A stretch of DNA of 64,000 nucleotides, taken from assembly GCA_027605045.1 (NCBI GenBank), contig JAQFWX010000013.1, positions 744,001-808,000 on the forward strand. The letters are read 5' to 3'. Each line of letters starts with the position of its first letter. The stretch's first letter is position 1. Origin of the DNA: Phallus indusiatus. Lineage: Eukaryota > Basidiomycota > Agaricomycetes > Phallales > Phallaceae. Shown here piece after piece: positions 48,101 through 59,849 of this stretch. Position numbers and translations under genes: made by a program. The notes beneath the pieces were generated by a model, which was not told the DNA's origin, ran no database searches, and was given only the letters and a program-made list of their open reading frames with translations.

Positions 48101-51100
48101 ATTGACTAACGTCTGCACGATAGGTGGGGCAACAGCACCGATCAAGAAAAGTGCAGTTTTATCCGTCTATTAACAAACAAAACAGCCATCAGAAACGAAA
48201 CATGAGAGAGATAAAGAGAAAGATAAACGGACTATTGCTGGGACGTTGAATTGAGAGAACACCAACTCAGTTTGGAAATCGTCTAGCTTCGTCACGACGT
48301 CAGTATTCAACGTAACTTCAAGGCCAGCTAAAGAATTCAAAATCGCATCATCGACATCAAATTGGTTGCCGCTGAGGTGAAAGATTGAGTATGTTGCAAC
48401 ATGGAAGAAACGTGCATAACGTACCTAACGCAGGTAGGAGCGTTGGGATCAACCGAAGTATTGATCTAATCAACAAGTTAGCTCCGAATGCGATTAAAGA
48501 CTAAAGTCGTAATTTACCGGAGGATGGAAATCAGGGTTACTGCTCACAATCTGGAACAACTCAGTCAGAGGTCCCAGATCGACACCTTTCTGTGAAGCAC
48601 GGGTGGTGATAAGATCAATGATCACGGCAGGAGTCAAATTGAACTTTAACGGTAAAGCAGGTGAAGTGATATTAGAATGGCCATCGGCGTGAATAGGACT
48701 GCTCTGGAAATCCGCGTGATCGACAACCCCTGAACAAGAAGAATAAAAACGAGCGTAATGAGTACATAGTCACAAAGTCAACGATATAATCCGGGCTTAC
48801 CCAATGTCAGATTATCAAACAAAGCAGTAGCCGTAACCGTCAACAAATTAATACTAGCGGTAAACGGATTCGACAACGACACAGTAGCAGACGCAATACC
48901 CGTCTGCACAATATCAGTCGGGAACGTAATCTGTGTAGCCGTAATCAAATTCTGATGAAGCGCAGGAATATTCGCCTCGAGTTTGATAGACTGTAACGCT
49001 TGAACGAGTGATGTAATATTCGTTGTATCTGATGTTCCAGAAATGGTCGTCGAGGAGGTAACACCTTGTAGGAAATTGGCTAACAAGAGTTGTCCGGCGG
49101 TGGTAGATGCGTCTCCTTGAGGTTGATAGTGTACGTCGGTGGAGTAATTGGCGACACCGGGGACGACTTTCAACCCGCTGATATCGGCGGTACCGATCGT
49201 TTGACCGTTAAAGGTAAGGCCAAACGCCACATCGCCCATCGAGATGGTCAAATTACTAGGATTATCAAGCGTCGTCGTAACAGTAATGAGCAAAAAATCG
49301 GGGAACCCGTGGTTGACGTCCAAATTAGATACAACCGCGGGTTGAGCATTCAGTCCTTGAAGACCCGCAATGCTCGTCTGAACGTCGAAGTCGATTTCGG
49401 TGAGGGTGAGCAAACCAGCCGCCGTCTGCGCATGAGCGTTCGCAGCTCCCGAAAGCCCAAACGACTCCGACTTTGACATGGTCGTTTGAGTAAGGAAATT
49501 CTCGAAAGTGGAGTCTTGACCTGACAACACCGCAAACGGCACATTCGAGAATCCAAGAGTGATAACCCGCGAATTGACATCGGTCGTAGTATTACCAAGA
49601 GGAATATCCAGCTGAGCAAAATTCGTATTCGAAACGGATGTTGTGATATTTTGCTCGAGAGCAACGATATCAATCGGAAAATTGAACGGAATTGTGAACG
49701 CCGCGGTAGTCAGTGATGAGCTCGTAGAAGGATTAAACGCCGTCTCGGGCGTGAAATCCAATTCAAGCTGCTCGAGCGTAATACTCTCAATAATCTGCAA
49801 CTTGCCACGAGCAGGGAGAACCGTAGAGACTTGAAGACTCGATATGGCGTTATTCAGCCACGACACGTCCGCAGGTCCGGCAGATGCACCTTGTACGGTG
49901 ACATTACTTGATATGCCATGAATAAAGCTCGTAAAAACTGTCGAAAGAGCGTCCAACCCCGCTTGCGAAGTCTGAGGAATCAGTCTTCCGACTAAAGGCA
50001 ACTGTATCGTCGACGCGGGCGCAAGAGTAAATCCACTCGTCGAAGAAGCCGGACCGAGCATCGTGTCTCCCACAAAATTATTAAACGATATCCCACTCAA
50101 CTCCACACCAACCTGCGAAGGATTCGTCACAGTCGTCTGAAGCGTCAAATGAATTCCACCAGCCGGATCGTTCGAGGGTAAATCAAACGTATTAATCGTT
50201 ACACCATTCTTCAGCCCATTCATCCCTTTGAGCGTAACAGACTTGGTATTGAGCGCGACACCGGGTACATCGATATCCAACGCAGACACCGTCAAATTAT
50301 CCGCACTAATATCCCACACGAATTCTTCCTGAGTGAGCAAAACTCGCGTGAAATTCGTAAGACGATCGACATCTGCGACGTTAAACGTAGCAGACACATT
50401 AAGCTGTGCACCAACATCCCCAACGACTTGGATATTAGGCATTTGCAACGTCCCGAGCACTTGATTATCGAACGAAATGGACAGTCCACCGTTGAAACTG
50501 ATTTCGGCATCGAACGGACCAGCTTGAGTGATACTCCCCACCAAAACCGTCTCGAAAGAGTTTTCTTGAGGATTCGTAATAACGACCGTATCAATCCCAA
50601 GTACCGAACCGTCGATAACCGTTTGCACAATAGGCTGAGCTAAGATCGGTAACAGCAGGTTCAAACTCGAGTCCGTTTGAACGGGAACATCCTTCTGCAT
50701 AAACTGCAAAAAGGTAGGATATTCTCCAATAGAAACGTCGGTCGCCAGATTAATATCCGTTTTCAAATTCTGAAACGCTTTATCCACAAACGCAGGAAGA
50801 CTGAAATTCGTGAAAATGTTATCCCTCTTCTTCTTCGTTGTCGTCTGTTGAGAAGGCCCGTCCTCGTTTGTAGTAGCCGCAAGATTAATCCCTCCAATCT
50901 GCAAAATAGCATCCAACTGCTCCGTGCTCTCTCCAGCTTCAACAGCCAACACCCTCGTCAACGCGAAAATATCCGACGGTGCTAAATTCATAACCAACGG
51001 CAACACAGGCGAAGTCGTCGTCTGATTCCCTTTCGCCTCGAAATTCGTCGACGTCCCGATAGTACCGAGCATCAGCCCATGAGACGTTACACTCGAATTG

Positions 51101-54100
51101 ATACCCGTAATCGTTAAATCGCCTGTAAACGGATTCGCAAGCGCCACTTTTACATTTGCGGTGTTATCGTTCCCGTGTCCCGTTGTCGGGAGAACCTCCA
51201 ACGAAGCTGATTTGACGAGGCTTGTTTGAAGAGCGGGTAGGGTGGCTGTTATGTTGAGACTTTCGAATGCTAAGAGGAGAGGAGCTATTTGTGTGCTGTT
51301 GTTGAATCCTGCAATGTTGAGGACGACGTTTGTGCCGCTGACGAAGTCGTTTAGTGTTTGACCGCCTGGCGCGTTGTCGTTAGGCTAGAGAGAAAAGGTA
51401 AAATCAGGTATTGAAGAGAATATGATATGCGTGCGTGCGTACTCTGAATGCGGCTGTCGCTGGGACACTGTTGTTGCCCATGTTGAGGACCAGGTTAGGG
51501 AGAGTTGTAACACCCATAACAGCTCCATCGCGTTGAAGCTCAAGGTCTATCCAAGATGAGATGGTTCAGCACTTATTTCATATGAAGTAGACAGAAAACG
51601 CACTGATATCTCCAACAGATAATGCAAGATCAGAAGGATTATTTATAGTAACTTAAAAAATAACCTTCAACACGAATCAACGAAAAAAATAGACCCGGTT
51701 TACGTACCACCAATATTCAACTCAATATGATCAGTAGTCCCACCAACAACATCCACACTCTCAATAACAACATCCCCTTGCAATCCTCTCAATCCATTCA
51801 ACGCCGAACTAACATTAAACTTGATCGGATTGAGCGTGATCATCCCGATACTCAAATTAGACTGCGCCGAAGACTGCCCGACGAGTTGGAAAGTGGTGGT
51901 CTCAGAATCGGTCAGTTCTTTTGTGAACGTTGAGAACAAATCGTGGCTCGTTGAGGGGATGATGAGTGGACTTTGGGCGAGGGTTATGTTGATTGTTCCT
52001 TGTGTGTCGTTTGAGGAGAGAACTTTTATTGAGGAGGTGGATGCTCCTTCGGGCTGCGGGCGCGAATCAGATGAGAAGGTTGAGGTTTGTTAGAGGTGTG
52101 AGAGAGACGAACCGTGGATAGGTTTGAAATGATAGAGTTGTTTTGCATGATAGCAAAGCTATTCTGAATCTGATCAACGCTGATATTAAACCCAAACGGT
52201 AGCTCTAAACGAAAATGAGAACCCCTCTCCATATATACGAATGATCACACTTACGAAGTTGAGCTTGAACAGCATTACTAGACGCAACAGGACTCCACGG
52301 ATTCGCCTCCGCAAACGAAAGATTCAAAAAATCAATTCCAATCGCTCGAATCGGATTAATAGCACTCGGAGGCTCAAACGGGACGTTCAGCTTCAGACTT
52401 TGTAAACCCTGCGAAAGCCAGGATATTTCTTCTCCATTGGACTGTTTCGTCGATACACCTTGCGCGAGTACAAATGTGCCTGGTTCGCTGTTGATGTAGT
52501 TTGTGAAGAGTTGGCTTACGGTTGGGAGGTTGGAGGATTGTTGGGGGATTAAGGTTCCGTCTAGTGTGATGGAGTTGTTACCCGGTGACTGAAAAGGGTA
52601 AAAAGGAAAATCATTGTTACTTTAGCGTACAGACAGGCAGACAGGCAGATAGACAGACAGACAGACAGACAGATCTAGATGCGAGACGGGGTGTGACTTA
52701 CGATGACCGTGTTAGATCCAGATCCTTGCCCTAAGAAGACACCGTTGTAACTCAAATTGAAAACGACATCTCCGAGATCGACAACAAAAGGACTAAAATA
52801 ACAAGAAGTGAATGAAAAGAAAGAAAAAAGAGCGCCCCGTAATTACCTAGTGTTATTTAGCCCTGTAGTCGCGCTGAACAGAATTCCACCACCATTGGGA
52901 GCGTCACCAGGTAACTATTAAAGAAAAAGGAATGAGAGCATACTAAACACTTATATGTGTAAAAACGCACTGCAAAGTTGAGCAAATTGACATTATTTTG
53001 AAAGTTATTAATACCTGAGAAGAAAATAAAAAACACGTGAGTGTGAGCCCGAAAGAAAAAATGAGCCAGAAGCGCCGTTAAGGGTTGATAACACATGCAT
53101 GACATGACATGCAGTGCACTCATCAGGAAAAATTAACCCTGACCGTAGCGCAATATAATTGTGGCCAATTATGTCAGACGCACTTGTGACACGTAGAAAT
53201 GACGACGTTTTGTAGACTCTGTAGCCCTGTATAGACATGTCACCTATATCATAGACATCTATAATTCTCCATACAGAGGTCAGATTTATATACAGCTCCG
53301 GGGTTACAGCTGGCTACAGGGACTACAAGAATATTTCAAAAAAAAGGATAAATCGTGAGTTACTCCTCAACCTTCTGAATTACTACCTTGTCTGACTGCA
53401 ATTGCATGATAAACTATGCATTATACTTTGAACTTTGTTGTTTCAAGTCACCTCTTCATCCGCTAAAATCTCTCAAGTTCATCGGGTAATCAGTACCGGT
53501 GACCAAAGGCCGCAATTTTTGAGGAACATGCAAGGGTTTGAACAAGTCAGGTGATTCACCCCATCGAAAATTATATAAGAGATGCCTCGGAAAACTTAAC
53601 GTCGAAACTTTTTAGACCTCTACTTATACATTCTCTTGGGGTTGCTCTTTGTCCTGCCCTGCCACCAGCACTGGACACTTCAGGCTCAGTTTTTTACAAG
53701 GTAACTAACTTTACATTCATCTGATTTTCTATTTCTCTGAAATTGACTTTTCCTAGGCTACAATATCTGTTAGTACCCTGTCCCTCCACCATGCATTGGA
53801 AACAAAGAATTCAGGTGATGGTATGTTCACCTTTGGGTTTCTGAGCTCGTCGGCGACCTTTTTTATGATCTATCTAGAAGTGATGAGCGAGACGAGGAAA
53901 ACACGACGAGGCAAAGGATAGGAGCTGGAGAACGAAGCATGGTGAGGTGTAAAGGATAATAAACTATTATTTCTATACGGATTGTAATCCTGTTGTATAT
54001 AATTTGTTCAAATAAATACCCAGAATTACTTATAATTATTCCGTCTTTGTGTGATGCTAAAGATGATTACAACTGCTTTTGTCCAGTAAGTAGTATATTT

Positions 54101-55352
54101 TCACTAACCCTGTTATAGCGCTACTGGAAGCTATATAGGCACAAATTTTATTTTCTTCATGGTACTACATTATTCTACATACGCCAACATCTCCTTGCGC
54201 TGGTTACAGTGTCCTACAGCGCCCAATATAATGGGGTACATGGCAATGGGCCTACACGGCCTACACGGCCTACATTGGGCAATATAACCAGGTTTTGCCA
54301 TGACTTTTTTTCCTGATGCTAAACCACTTGATAGAGCATTCAGGCATTCAGGACCATCCCAGCACTCACCATTCAACGTCAACTGCTTGTTAAAATGCAA
54401 TTTAGTAGCCGCAGGAAACTTATCAGCATTCACTTGAAGATTCGGACACGTTAGCTGCCAAGTGAAGTTGGGCTGTGTGATCATGGCTGCCGTGAACGCT
54501 CCGAACGCATCTGTATCACTGATGTGAAATTCCACGGATTGGTTTAGTGTGGCGCGTTTGTTTTTGGCGGTGAGGGGTTGGAAGTTGACCATTTGCCCGA
54601 GTTGGCGGGATTGTCCTGTGGTGTCTGTCCAACTGACCTTTGGGGGAGAGATTAATGGGGGTGAAAGGGAAAATGGTGGCTGTATCAACACGGACGTACG
54701 GTGATGTTATCCTTGAATTGAATTTTCGCGTCGAATATACCGGTATGGGAGACCTATCGTACGCAGGTGAGATTTTTCCCATCCAACAACGCGATAAAAC
54801 CACTCACGAATCCATTCAGATGTAATGTAAACCTACACCAAAGATAAACTAAACATCATCAACAAAGAAATCCACTCACGAATCATTACTCGGGTTGGTA
54901 ATAGTCGCACTATTCACATTCAACTGCGAGCGATTGATAATAAGCTGAGCAATAGCCCGCACGACCGGGAACAAGAACACAAAAATGAGGACAATAACCA
55001 AAGGCCATAGGATAGCCTGCGATATCAAGAATTTTTTCTTCTTGTAAAACGGAACTTTGGGAGGGGTTGGAGGCGCGCCTGGCGTGTTTGGCGCACCGAC
55101 GTTACCGACGTCCGACCAACCTGCCGGAGCTGCAGCCGATCCTAAATAACGAAAGAGAAATAATCAAGTTCAGCACGAGTTGGAAGATCAAAAGACAAAA
55201 ATTGGACTAGTGATTGTAGAGATCTTGAAAGTGCATATAGACGAGAACTGACCTGCTAAAGCAACATCTGAACCTTGGTTATCCATGTGCTCGTACAAAG
55301 CAGATCCCTCTCTCGTCTCCCGCATAGGAGGACGCGCTGAGTCCGTGGCCAT
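45197..55352 (-). CDS. Giant membrane-anchored protein with repeated DUF3712 (LEA2-like) domains
   Basis: The start at 55352 (MATDSARPPMRETREGSALY) gives a short cytosolic part rich in Gly/Pro, then KKKKFLISQAILWPLVIVLI, a positively flanked single TM helix (type II orientation), then a huge extracytosolic region. Recurring motifs are ATITNPSNDSF or TTLDNPSNLTISMGDV, GTL-IPQ or GRIVPQSG, LDALSTVFTSFI, and IPLGNT-type strands; these recur in tens of places and match the DUF3712/LEA2-like fold. Exons are 100-300 nt at both ends, but one exon (51384-48801) is 2584 nt. One intron (54369-53015) is 1355 nt. A final short exon ends NQNNVPTS with TGA at 45199-45197. The protein should exceed 2,500 residues. 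Function is unknown; related single-TM fungal proteins may be vacuolar. Confidence 0.75.
52629..52672 (+). repeat. (ACAG)n/(GGCAGACA) microsatellite in a DUF3712-gene intron
   Basis: Tandem agac/aggc tetranucleotides fill about 44 bp inside a short intron and account for its extra length. Confidence 0.85.
53015..54369 (-). other. 1355-nt intron of the DUF3712 gene, possible insertion
   Basis: The donor (GTGAGTGC after TLNG) and acceptor (TTCTCAG before GTATTAATAAC) join LTLNG to INNFQNNVNLLNFA in frame. The intron is about 25 times longer than its neighbours. It contains short repeats (cctacacgg three times near 54250-54275), no long open frame, and a plus-strand stretch that looks like a transcription unit (see next entry). 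I find no terminal repeats or target-site duplication. Confidence 0.55.
53571..53900 (+). other. Possible plus-strand transcription unit nested in the intron
   Basis: A TATATAA lies at 53573-53579. Downstream, GTAACT at 53701 and CCTAG at 53755 delimit a 56-nt stretch with the look of a plus-strand intron. The spliced frame is open for over 80 codons but has no ATG in the first exon. It could be a non-coding RNA, a gene remnant or chance. Confidence 0.25.
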
Positions 55353-55679
55353 GGCTGTTGGGACAACTCGTGTTTAGGAGAAGAGAGAAAAAAAAACCTC
55401 GCACACACTAGGAGCCAGATCCGGGGAAAATCCTCAGTAAATATTTACTAGCAATCTTATAAATAAACCAGAAAAAAAGAAGCTAACTTTTTCAGCCCTT
55501 TTTTTTTCCCAGTTTAGGATTGATTTTAACCTTGTATAATAATATGTACATTATACATTGTAATGTATATGAGTGTGGAACCTTGATCTTTGGGAGTCAC
55601 ATGGACATGTTGGCTATTTGTGCGAAAAGAAAGCCAGACTATAACGGGTAAACATCATCATCTAAAAGGCGCCATAGAA
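55353..55679. promoter_or_regulatory. Upstream region of the DUF3712 gene
   Basis: The region is AT-rich with several A/T runs and an inverted repeat (acatta/taatgt, 55548-55566). No unambiguous TATA box lies close to the start. Confidence 0.4.
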
Positions 55680-56400
55680 TTTCCATGTGAAATTGTCACT
55701 TTTTTATCCCTGAATTCCCCGGATTTTCCTAGTGCCGTGCCGCGTGAGGAGTGAATGTCAATTAAGGCGGCGGGGCGCACAAACCTGCGATGCCTTTGTG
55801 ACACTGTGTGTCAATGATACAAATAACGCAATATGTATCATCTATAGATATTGAATAAACACACAGAAATAACTCTGGCACAACAATTGCAAACGACAAC
55901 TTAAAAAGATATTCCGGTGATCTAGCACGATCATTAGTTTCAAGAAGCCTTGGTAGGAACCAGAATCTGAACTCTTCTCAATAGCTCCATTCACCGGTGT
56001 ATGTATTTAGCTCGTGCACCCCCATCAGATCCAGAATCATCTTCTATAACAAGAAGGTGCTCAAGTGCAGCCGTTCGCGATCTTCTCATCCACATCGAAT
56101 ATTACTATCCCGAAGGCGGACTGGGCCCTGGCATCATGAAGTATTATTCGGAGGTGGCACGTTCCCACTACCCCATCGATCCACAGAGACAGGAGCAGGA
56201 CGCCTTCGCTTCCTTCCACTCACGCCGCCTCGCTAAACCGCTTAGCGGGATTTGCCGATTCGCTATAACAGCGTCGATGTCGATGATCCCCCGCCTCCGG
56301 AATGTCTTTTCAGAGAATTCTCCGACCCACTCAATTCAGTTTCCCTTTCTGTCTCACGCGCACGAGTCGACGTCACGCACTTTGGGAGCCAAACAATGCG
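55680..56400 (-). pseudogene. Decayed copy of the nuclear-protein gene at the right edge
   Basis: From about 55680 this matches 63175 to the window end along its length. Shared landmarks are the 3' flank (ttccccggattt, atagtgccgtg-like), caagaagcctt at the stop region, the block cagatccaga, gcagccgttc, and tcagagaattctc followed by ggaggcgg. Compared with the right-hand gene, this copy has lost the poly-Asn and poly-Gly segments and carries several indels that break the frame, so no protein like the intact copy can be made. Confidence 0.65.
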
Positions 56401-57136
56401 TCTACGCGTCCACTAATATCATCGCCGCCCCTGTCTGTAAGCCGTATCTGGACAGTAGAGAGTGCGTTAAAACAGGGCTGGATTTCGCGTGTTCCTCTTT
56501 ATTATTGTTTTTAGAAACGCTTGGTGCTTGGTGGAGGGGCGTTGATGAGATCGGTGGTAATATTAATTAATAACACTAAAGAAGAAGACAGAGTACTCGT
56601 CATTAACCAGGAACTCGCTTCCGACCCTTCATGAGGCCTCCTGAATCCTGATGAAGCTTATTCAATTACAGTAATAGAAGACCTTTAGGACAATTCCAGG
56701 TTCCTGATCATTTCCTCTGCCTCTGCCCTTGCTGTGATGACATGGACGGATATATGCGATGTGATTCGGCTAAGTGGACATCTTCCAGCATTATAGGTGA
56801 AATGTACTTGATGACGTTGTCAAATATCGTCCAAATATGTCATTAATCCATGTGCTTGTTATTTGAGTTAGCGCCATATTCATATTCTTAAGGAAAAAAT
56901 GCAAAAAAAATGTGGTGAAAAAAAAACCTATTCGCCCGAAGCAATTCGTCATCACACGAGGAAACTAGGTTCTCAAGACGGAAATACTGCGATCTCAAGT
57001 AATAATAGCAGTCGCTGAAAATTACTATATGTAAAAGTTAACAATCCGTAACGAGATGGTTCTGTGACCTTGAACAACTTGAACAACTTGAACAACAACA
57101 ACGTCTTCAGGTTCTAAATCCGCACACTGGGTTAAC
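56401..57136. other. Gene-free AT-rich stretch
   Basis: Beyond the repeat fragment at 56733-56930 I see no gene. A short tandem aacaacttg repeat lies near 57075-57100. Confidence 0.4.
56733..56930 (+). repeat. Diverged third fragment of the 830-bp repeat
   Basis: The strings acatggacggatatatgcg, atcgtccaaatatgtcattaa and the following gccatatt correspond to the middle of the copies at 57137 and 58863, with more changes. Only about 200 bp are recognisable. Confidence 0.55.
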
Positions 57137-57960
57137 GTTAACTTGAAGGTCTTAAGTAGCTTCCAACACTAAACATTCCAATTATCCGTGATTGGGGTCC
57201 TTCGTCCCAGAGGGTAAGCGATCTTGTTTAGTGACGATCTAACCCCCGTTTCCCATGACATGGATGGATATATGCGTTTTTATTCATCGTCGTAAACATT
57301 TTCTAGGCGTTGTAGGTGATAAGTACTCGAACATGTCATCGATAATCGTCCGAATATGTCATTAAGTTACATGAACATGATACTTGGTTTACCGCCATAT
57401 TTATGCTCCTTCGAGAAAAAAATGATTGAAACTGGAAAAGGACATTGGTAATTCTTCGTTACATGAGAAATATAGATATATGTACTGCGAGTTTAGGGGA
57501 AGTTGGTCGGACAGAGCGAACGAAAAGGTCACAGGGAAACGCGTTACAGATTGTTACTCTCTATGATAATCCTTAATAGCTCACACCTCCACCACCACCC
57601 CCTCACATTAACAGTGCGCATCAACACAATTACTATCATGTTTTCCTAATAGTGATTCTGACTTCTGAGACAACAGACACAATTTCAAACCACCAACACT
57701 TCACAATTAGTTCATCGAAATCAAGCAATGCCAGGTGAGTTTAACCGAAGCCTGAGGCATCCAGTGCTGAGAGTTTTTCAGGGATACATGAAGAGGAGAC
57801 AATCACAACAATACAAGAGAAAGCTTTTAAAAGAGCCGGTGGAAGAATATTATTCCAGGACGAGAACATTCGAGTTGTCAACGGCGCCATATTGCCAGAC
57901 GTCGAAACCAGGTCCCCAGATAGCTAGTGGGAGGAGTTAAGGCGGTGACAAGGGTACCTC
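57137..57960 (+). repeat. 830-bp duplicated unit, copy A
   Basis: This copy matches 58863-59697 throughout, from gttaacttgaaggtctta to gacaagggta, with scattered substitutions and small indels. It contains a promoter-like upstream part and the spliced 50-codon frame at 57728-57927. Confidence 0.85.
57728..57927 (+). CDS. Spliced 50-aa reading frame in repeat copy A
   Basis: Exon 1 (57728-57734, ATGCCAG) is followed by a 47-nt intron (GTGAGT to TTTTTCAG, 57735-57781) and exon 2 (57782-57927), giving 50 codons and a TAG at 57925-57927. The peptide begins MPGIHEEETITTIQEKAF and ends NGAILPDVETRSPDS. The corresponding part of copy B keeps the same frame over most of its length, and the differences between them fall mainly at third codon positions or are conservative (I/V, E/D, A/S). 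That pattern suggests the frame was translated in the past. No family is recognised; it may be a fragment of a larger lost gene. Confidence 0.45.
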
Positions 57961-58180
57961 AGGGACCAAACCGCGAATATCGTTTTCAAGAGGAATCAAG
58001 AGACTAAGGTCCCCTGTCTCCGAAAATTTTCACCTACTAAAAAAATCCTTACCATGGATATAAGCAAGACAGAAAGGATAGAATCCTTTTGGGAGTGATT
58101 GTTTGGAGAGTAAGTGGCGGGGGATGTGTGGGTTGTGTTGTTTGATTTTTGTGTTGCTTTTATGCTCATGGTGCTCCCTA

Positions 58181-58395
58181 GCGTGCTTTCTTTCGTTAAC
58201 GTATACCACATTTCACCTAGCATGCTTTCTCTCGTTTAGCTTATACCACATTTCAGTTTCAGTTTCAATTATACGTGCTTCGTTGGTTTATCGTTATGAA
58301 ATTTTCGAAGATGTATTTTCTACCTTATGTTCTACGCGCTTTGTTGGTTTATCATTATGAGATTTTCGAAGATGTAGTTTGTACGTTATGTTCTC
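58181..58395 (+). repeat. Two adjacent degenerate tandem repeats
   Basis: A unit of about 39 bp (cue ttataccacatttca) occurs twice at 58181-58256, followed by a unit of about 61 bp (cue gttggtttatc, gattttcgaagatgta) twice at 58273-58395. Confidence 0.7.
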
Positions 58396-58399
58396 AATA

Positions 58400-58810
58400 A
58401 ACAGTGATGGAGAAACATTGTATTCCAAGAAGATTTTGGTCGAACTCTTCTTCCCAGAAGTCTTGGCTTGGTCTTCTCTTTCTGAAAGCCCTCATGTCAA
58501 GTCTGAGTTTATTATTGTGCAAAAGCTAAAAGGCAGTTCCTCAGTGACGCCTGGGACGATCTTAGATCAGATGAAATCATCCAAATTATACGGGAAGAGC
58601 TGAAATGGAAATTCAGATGATAGACACGTATTTTGAAGTCTCTATCACACCAAGGATATTCCCCATGACGTTTGTTCCATCAAATTGTCTGGATTTCCCG
58701 GAGATGAGCTTTATTGTATCGGTCCCTCCGTTGACCGCGCAATAGACTTGCAGAACACAACATCGACTGCAAGTCAATTCTTGAAAAGTAATCAGATAAA
58801 CACTTAACAT
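58400..58810 (+). pseudogene. Remnant of an AIM9-like kinase gene
   Basis: Stretches match the larger pseudogene at 61107-62877: EVLAWSSLSESPHVKSEF with IIVQKLKG corresponds to 61400-61475, and a later block reading KDIPHDVCSIKLSGFPGDEL, then YCIGPSVDR, corresponds to 61622-61710. The segment between them is shortened and frame-broken. No N-lobe or catalytic loop remains. Confidence 0.7.
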
Positions 58811-58862
58811 TGCGTTATCAGGGAATACTTACTTGGTTTACATATATTCGACCCATCATCGA

Positions 58863-59697
58863 GTTAACTTGAAGGTCTTAAATAGGTTTCAATACTAAAC
58901 ATTCCAATTGTCTGCTAATGGGGTCCTTCGTCCCAGAGGGCAAGCGATCTTGTTTAGTGATGATCTAACCCCTGTTTCCCATGACATGGATGGATATATG
59001 TGTTTTTATTCATCGTCGTAAACATTTTCTAGGTGTCGCAGGTGATAAGTGCTCGAACATGTCGTCGATAATCGTCCAAATATGTCATTAAGTTACATGA
59101 ACATGATACTTGGGTTACCGCCATTTATACTCCTTCGAAAAAAAATGGTCGACACTGGAAAAGGACATTGGTAATTCTTCGTTACATGAGAAATATAGAT
59201 ATATGTACTGCGAGTTTAAGGGAAAAACATGAAGTCACAGGGAAACACGTTACAGATTGTTACTCTCTATGATAATCCTCAACAGCTCACACCACCACAC
59301 CTTAACAGGCGTATCAACACAATTACTATCATGTTTTCCTAATAGTGATCCTGACTTCTGAGACAGACATACACAAACCACCACACTTCACAACTAGTTC
59401 ATCGAAATCAAGCAATGCCAGGTGAGTTTAACCGAAGCCTGAGGAATCCAGTGCTGAGAGTTTTTCAGGGATCCACGAGGTCCCGTTCACATTCTTTAGA
59501 AAATTCTTTAGGGGACGAGCAAAGAAGACAATTACAACAATACAGGAGAAAGCTTTCAAAAGATCTGGTGGAAGAGTTTGTTGCAAGATGACAATATCCG
59601 AGTAATTAACGGCGCCGTATTGCCAGACGTCGAAACGAGGTCCCCAGATAGCTAGTGGGAGGTGGTTGGAGTTAAGGTGATGACAAGGGTATCTCAT
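58863..59697 (+). repeat. 830-bp duplicated unit, copy B
   Basis: This is the second copy of the unit at 57137. Within its micro-ORF region (ATG at 59415, TAG at 59653-59655) it has an insertion of about 40 bp near 59476-59515 and a 1-nt deletion near 59577, so its frame is broken. Confidence 0.85.
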
Positions 59698-59849
59698 GTA
59701 ATGTACAGGAGCTGGCTAACGTGGGATGGAGGAGAATGTTAACGCCGTTAACAGGGTGCCGCCACGATTGGAGTGGAGCGGGAAGTAGGAACATTCCGAT
59801 TCCCCAGCGGGTATGATGGACTTATTTGGGGGTTTTCTCAGGCTGAAGT

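Noticed and set aside
56001..56570. Plus-strand 189-codon frame
   Set aside because: It runs antisense through the decayed copy of the right-edge nuclear-protein gene; the homology is on the minus strand.
59428..59697. Minus-strand 89-codon frame in repeat copy B
   Set aside because: The corresponding part of copy A is not open in this frame, while the plus-strand frame shows the coding-like substitution pattern.
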